Assembly: GCA_031376305.1 (NCBI GenBank)
Contig: JANMDM010000059.1
Coordinates: 1-13,761, forward strand
From: TMP-24 sp031376305
Lineage (GTDB): Bacteria > Pseudomonadota > Alphaproteobacteria > Rhodobacterales > Rhodobacteraceae
Reading direction: 5' to 3'
DNA length: 13,761 nt
Shown in pieces: positions 13,354 through 13,761 of the stretch. The position numbers were made by a program, and so were the translations under genes. Positions within the stretch are counted from its first letter, which is position 1. Each line of letters opens with the position of its first letter. The notes below the pieces were generated by a model that ran no database searches, was not told the DNA's origin, and saw only the letters and a list, made by a program, of their open reading frames with translations.

Positions 13354-13674
13354 ATGACATTGAGGCTATCGGCTGAAGAGCCCGCTCCGAAATCATTGAT
13401 TTTGGAGGCGGAGGAACTTTACCGCGAGATCGCTGACGAGGTTTTCGTGGCGATCCGTAAAATCAGAACCGGCGAATGGGACAAGAAGGAAACGCCGCAG
13501 ATTGTCAAAGAGATGCGGGCGTTCCTGGCGCTGGTTCTAGAGGAAAGGGCGAGGGTTGCCAAACTTAGTAAACAACAAGCAGGCGTCGTTTACGACTACG
13601 CGCTCGACTTCGACGCTGCACGGTCTGAAATCGGCCGCCGCCTGGCTTGCCTCCGCGACGCCGGGGGTGGCTGA
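13354..13674 (+). CDS. GTA g1-like small terminase subunit (TerS)
   Basis: A 106-residue, mostly helical, highly charged protein. It has a coiled-coil-like first helix (SLILEAEELYREIADEVFVAIRKI), a Lys/Glu-rich middle, and an end of LDFDAARSEIGRRLACLRDAG. The ending and its position directly before a large terminase resemble ORFg1 of the Rhodobacter capsulatus gene transfer agent, which has been shown to act as the small terminase. TerS recruits DNA to TerL for packaging. A stop codon (TGA 13351-13353) lies immediately before the ATG, fixing the upstream limit; the ribosome binding site is poor (GAGG about 15 bases upstream). The start could otherwise be TTG 13360. The identification rests on similarity and context, not on a database match. 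Confidence 0.75.
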   Translation: MTLRLSAEEPAPKSLILEAEELYREIADEVFVAIRKIRTGEWDKKETPQIVKEMRAFLALVLEERARVAKLSKQQAGVVYDYALDFDAARSEIGRRLACLRDAGGG

Positions 13675-13761
13675 GGAGTTTTTGAACGGGTTGAGCGATG
13701 AGGCGCTGATGGCGCTGCCGTGGATGTTTGAGTTCTGGGCGCTGCCGCATCAACTGCCGCC
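13556..13761 (+). CDS. GTA large terminase (TerL, g2), N-terminal part (partial)
   Basis: The frame is open from 13541 to the right edge and is cut by the window. It contains SAAAWLASATPGVAEEFLNG, then LSDEALMALPWMFEFWALPH, and QLPP, which is the conserved N-terminal block of GTA/phage-type large terminases just before the ATPase domain (Walker A would follow outside the window). The start is uncertain. TTG 13556 has AAAGG at 7 bases and keeps the SAAAWLASATP block, which is conserved in homologues; GTG 13667 would drop it but overlaps the g1 stop by only 8 bases. No ATG exists in the open frame before 13700. With TTG 13556 the gene overlaps g1 by 119 bases in another frame. Confidence 0.8.
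   Translation, partial: MPNLVNNKQASFTTTRSTSTLHGLKSAAAWLASATPGVAEEFLNGLSDEALMALPWMFEFWALPHQLP

Overview
The window looks like chromosomal DNA from an alphaproteobacterium of the family Rhodobacteraceae. The evidence is the high-GC coding bias, the Rhodobacter-type fatty-acid and ribosomal proteins, and, at the right edge, the first two genes of what appears to be a Rhodobacter-type gene transfer agent (GTA) cluster. No tRNA, rRNA, CRISPR array or insertion sequence was seen.

Left part (1-2295): the N-terminus of an acyl-CoA dehydrogenase runs off the left edge. It is divergent from a HxlR-family regulator with a short palindrome between them. A DMT/EamA-type permease follows on the minus strand. 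Next (2235-3724, minus strand) is the ribosomal operon rpsF-rpsR-rplI, with a good promoter, a structured leader that may be an S6:S18 autoregulatory site, and a strong intrinsic terminator. A cytochrome b561-YceI fusion gene (3809-4990, minus) follows.

Middle part (5137-11446): type II fatty-acid synthesis genes on the plus strand: fabD, fabG, acpP and fabF. The set is interrupted twice. About 500 bases without a recognisable gene lie between fabD and fabG, holding only a possible 65-residue small protein. Between acpP and fabF are a minus-strand LssY_C-domain membrane protein, a GNAT acetyltransferase and a divergent HisA-like TIM barrel with Glu at the usual catalytic Asp position. fabF is coupled by a one-base stop/start overlap to mltG, an endolytic murein transglycosylase. 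A GFA-family zinc protein follows.

Right edge (13200-13761): a consensus promoter, an intrinsic terminator inside the leader, a GTA g1-like small terminase gene and the start of the large terminase gene (g2). A terminator lying between promoter and first structural gene suggests that GTA expression is controlled by antitermination. This is the most interesting part of the window.
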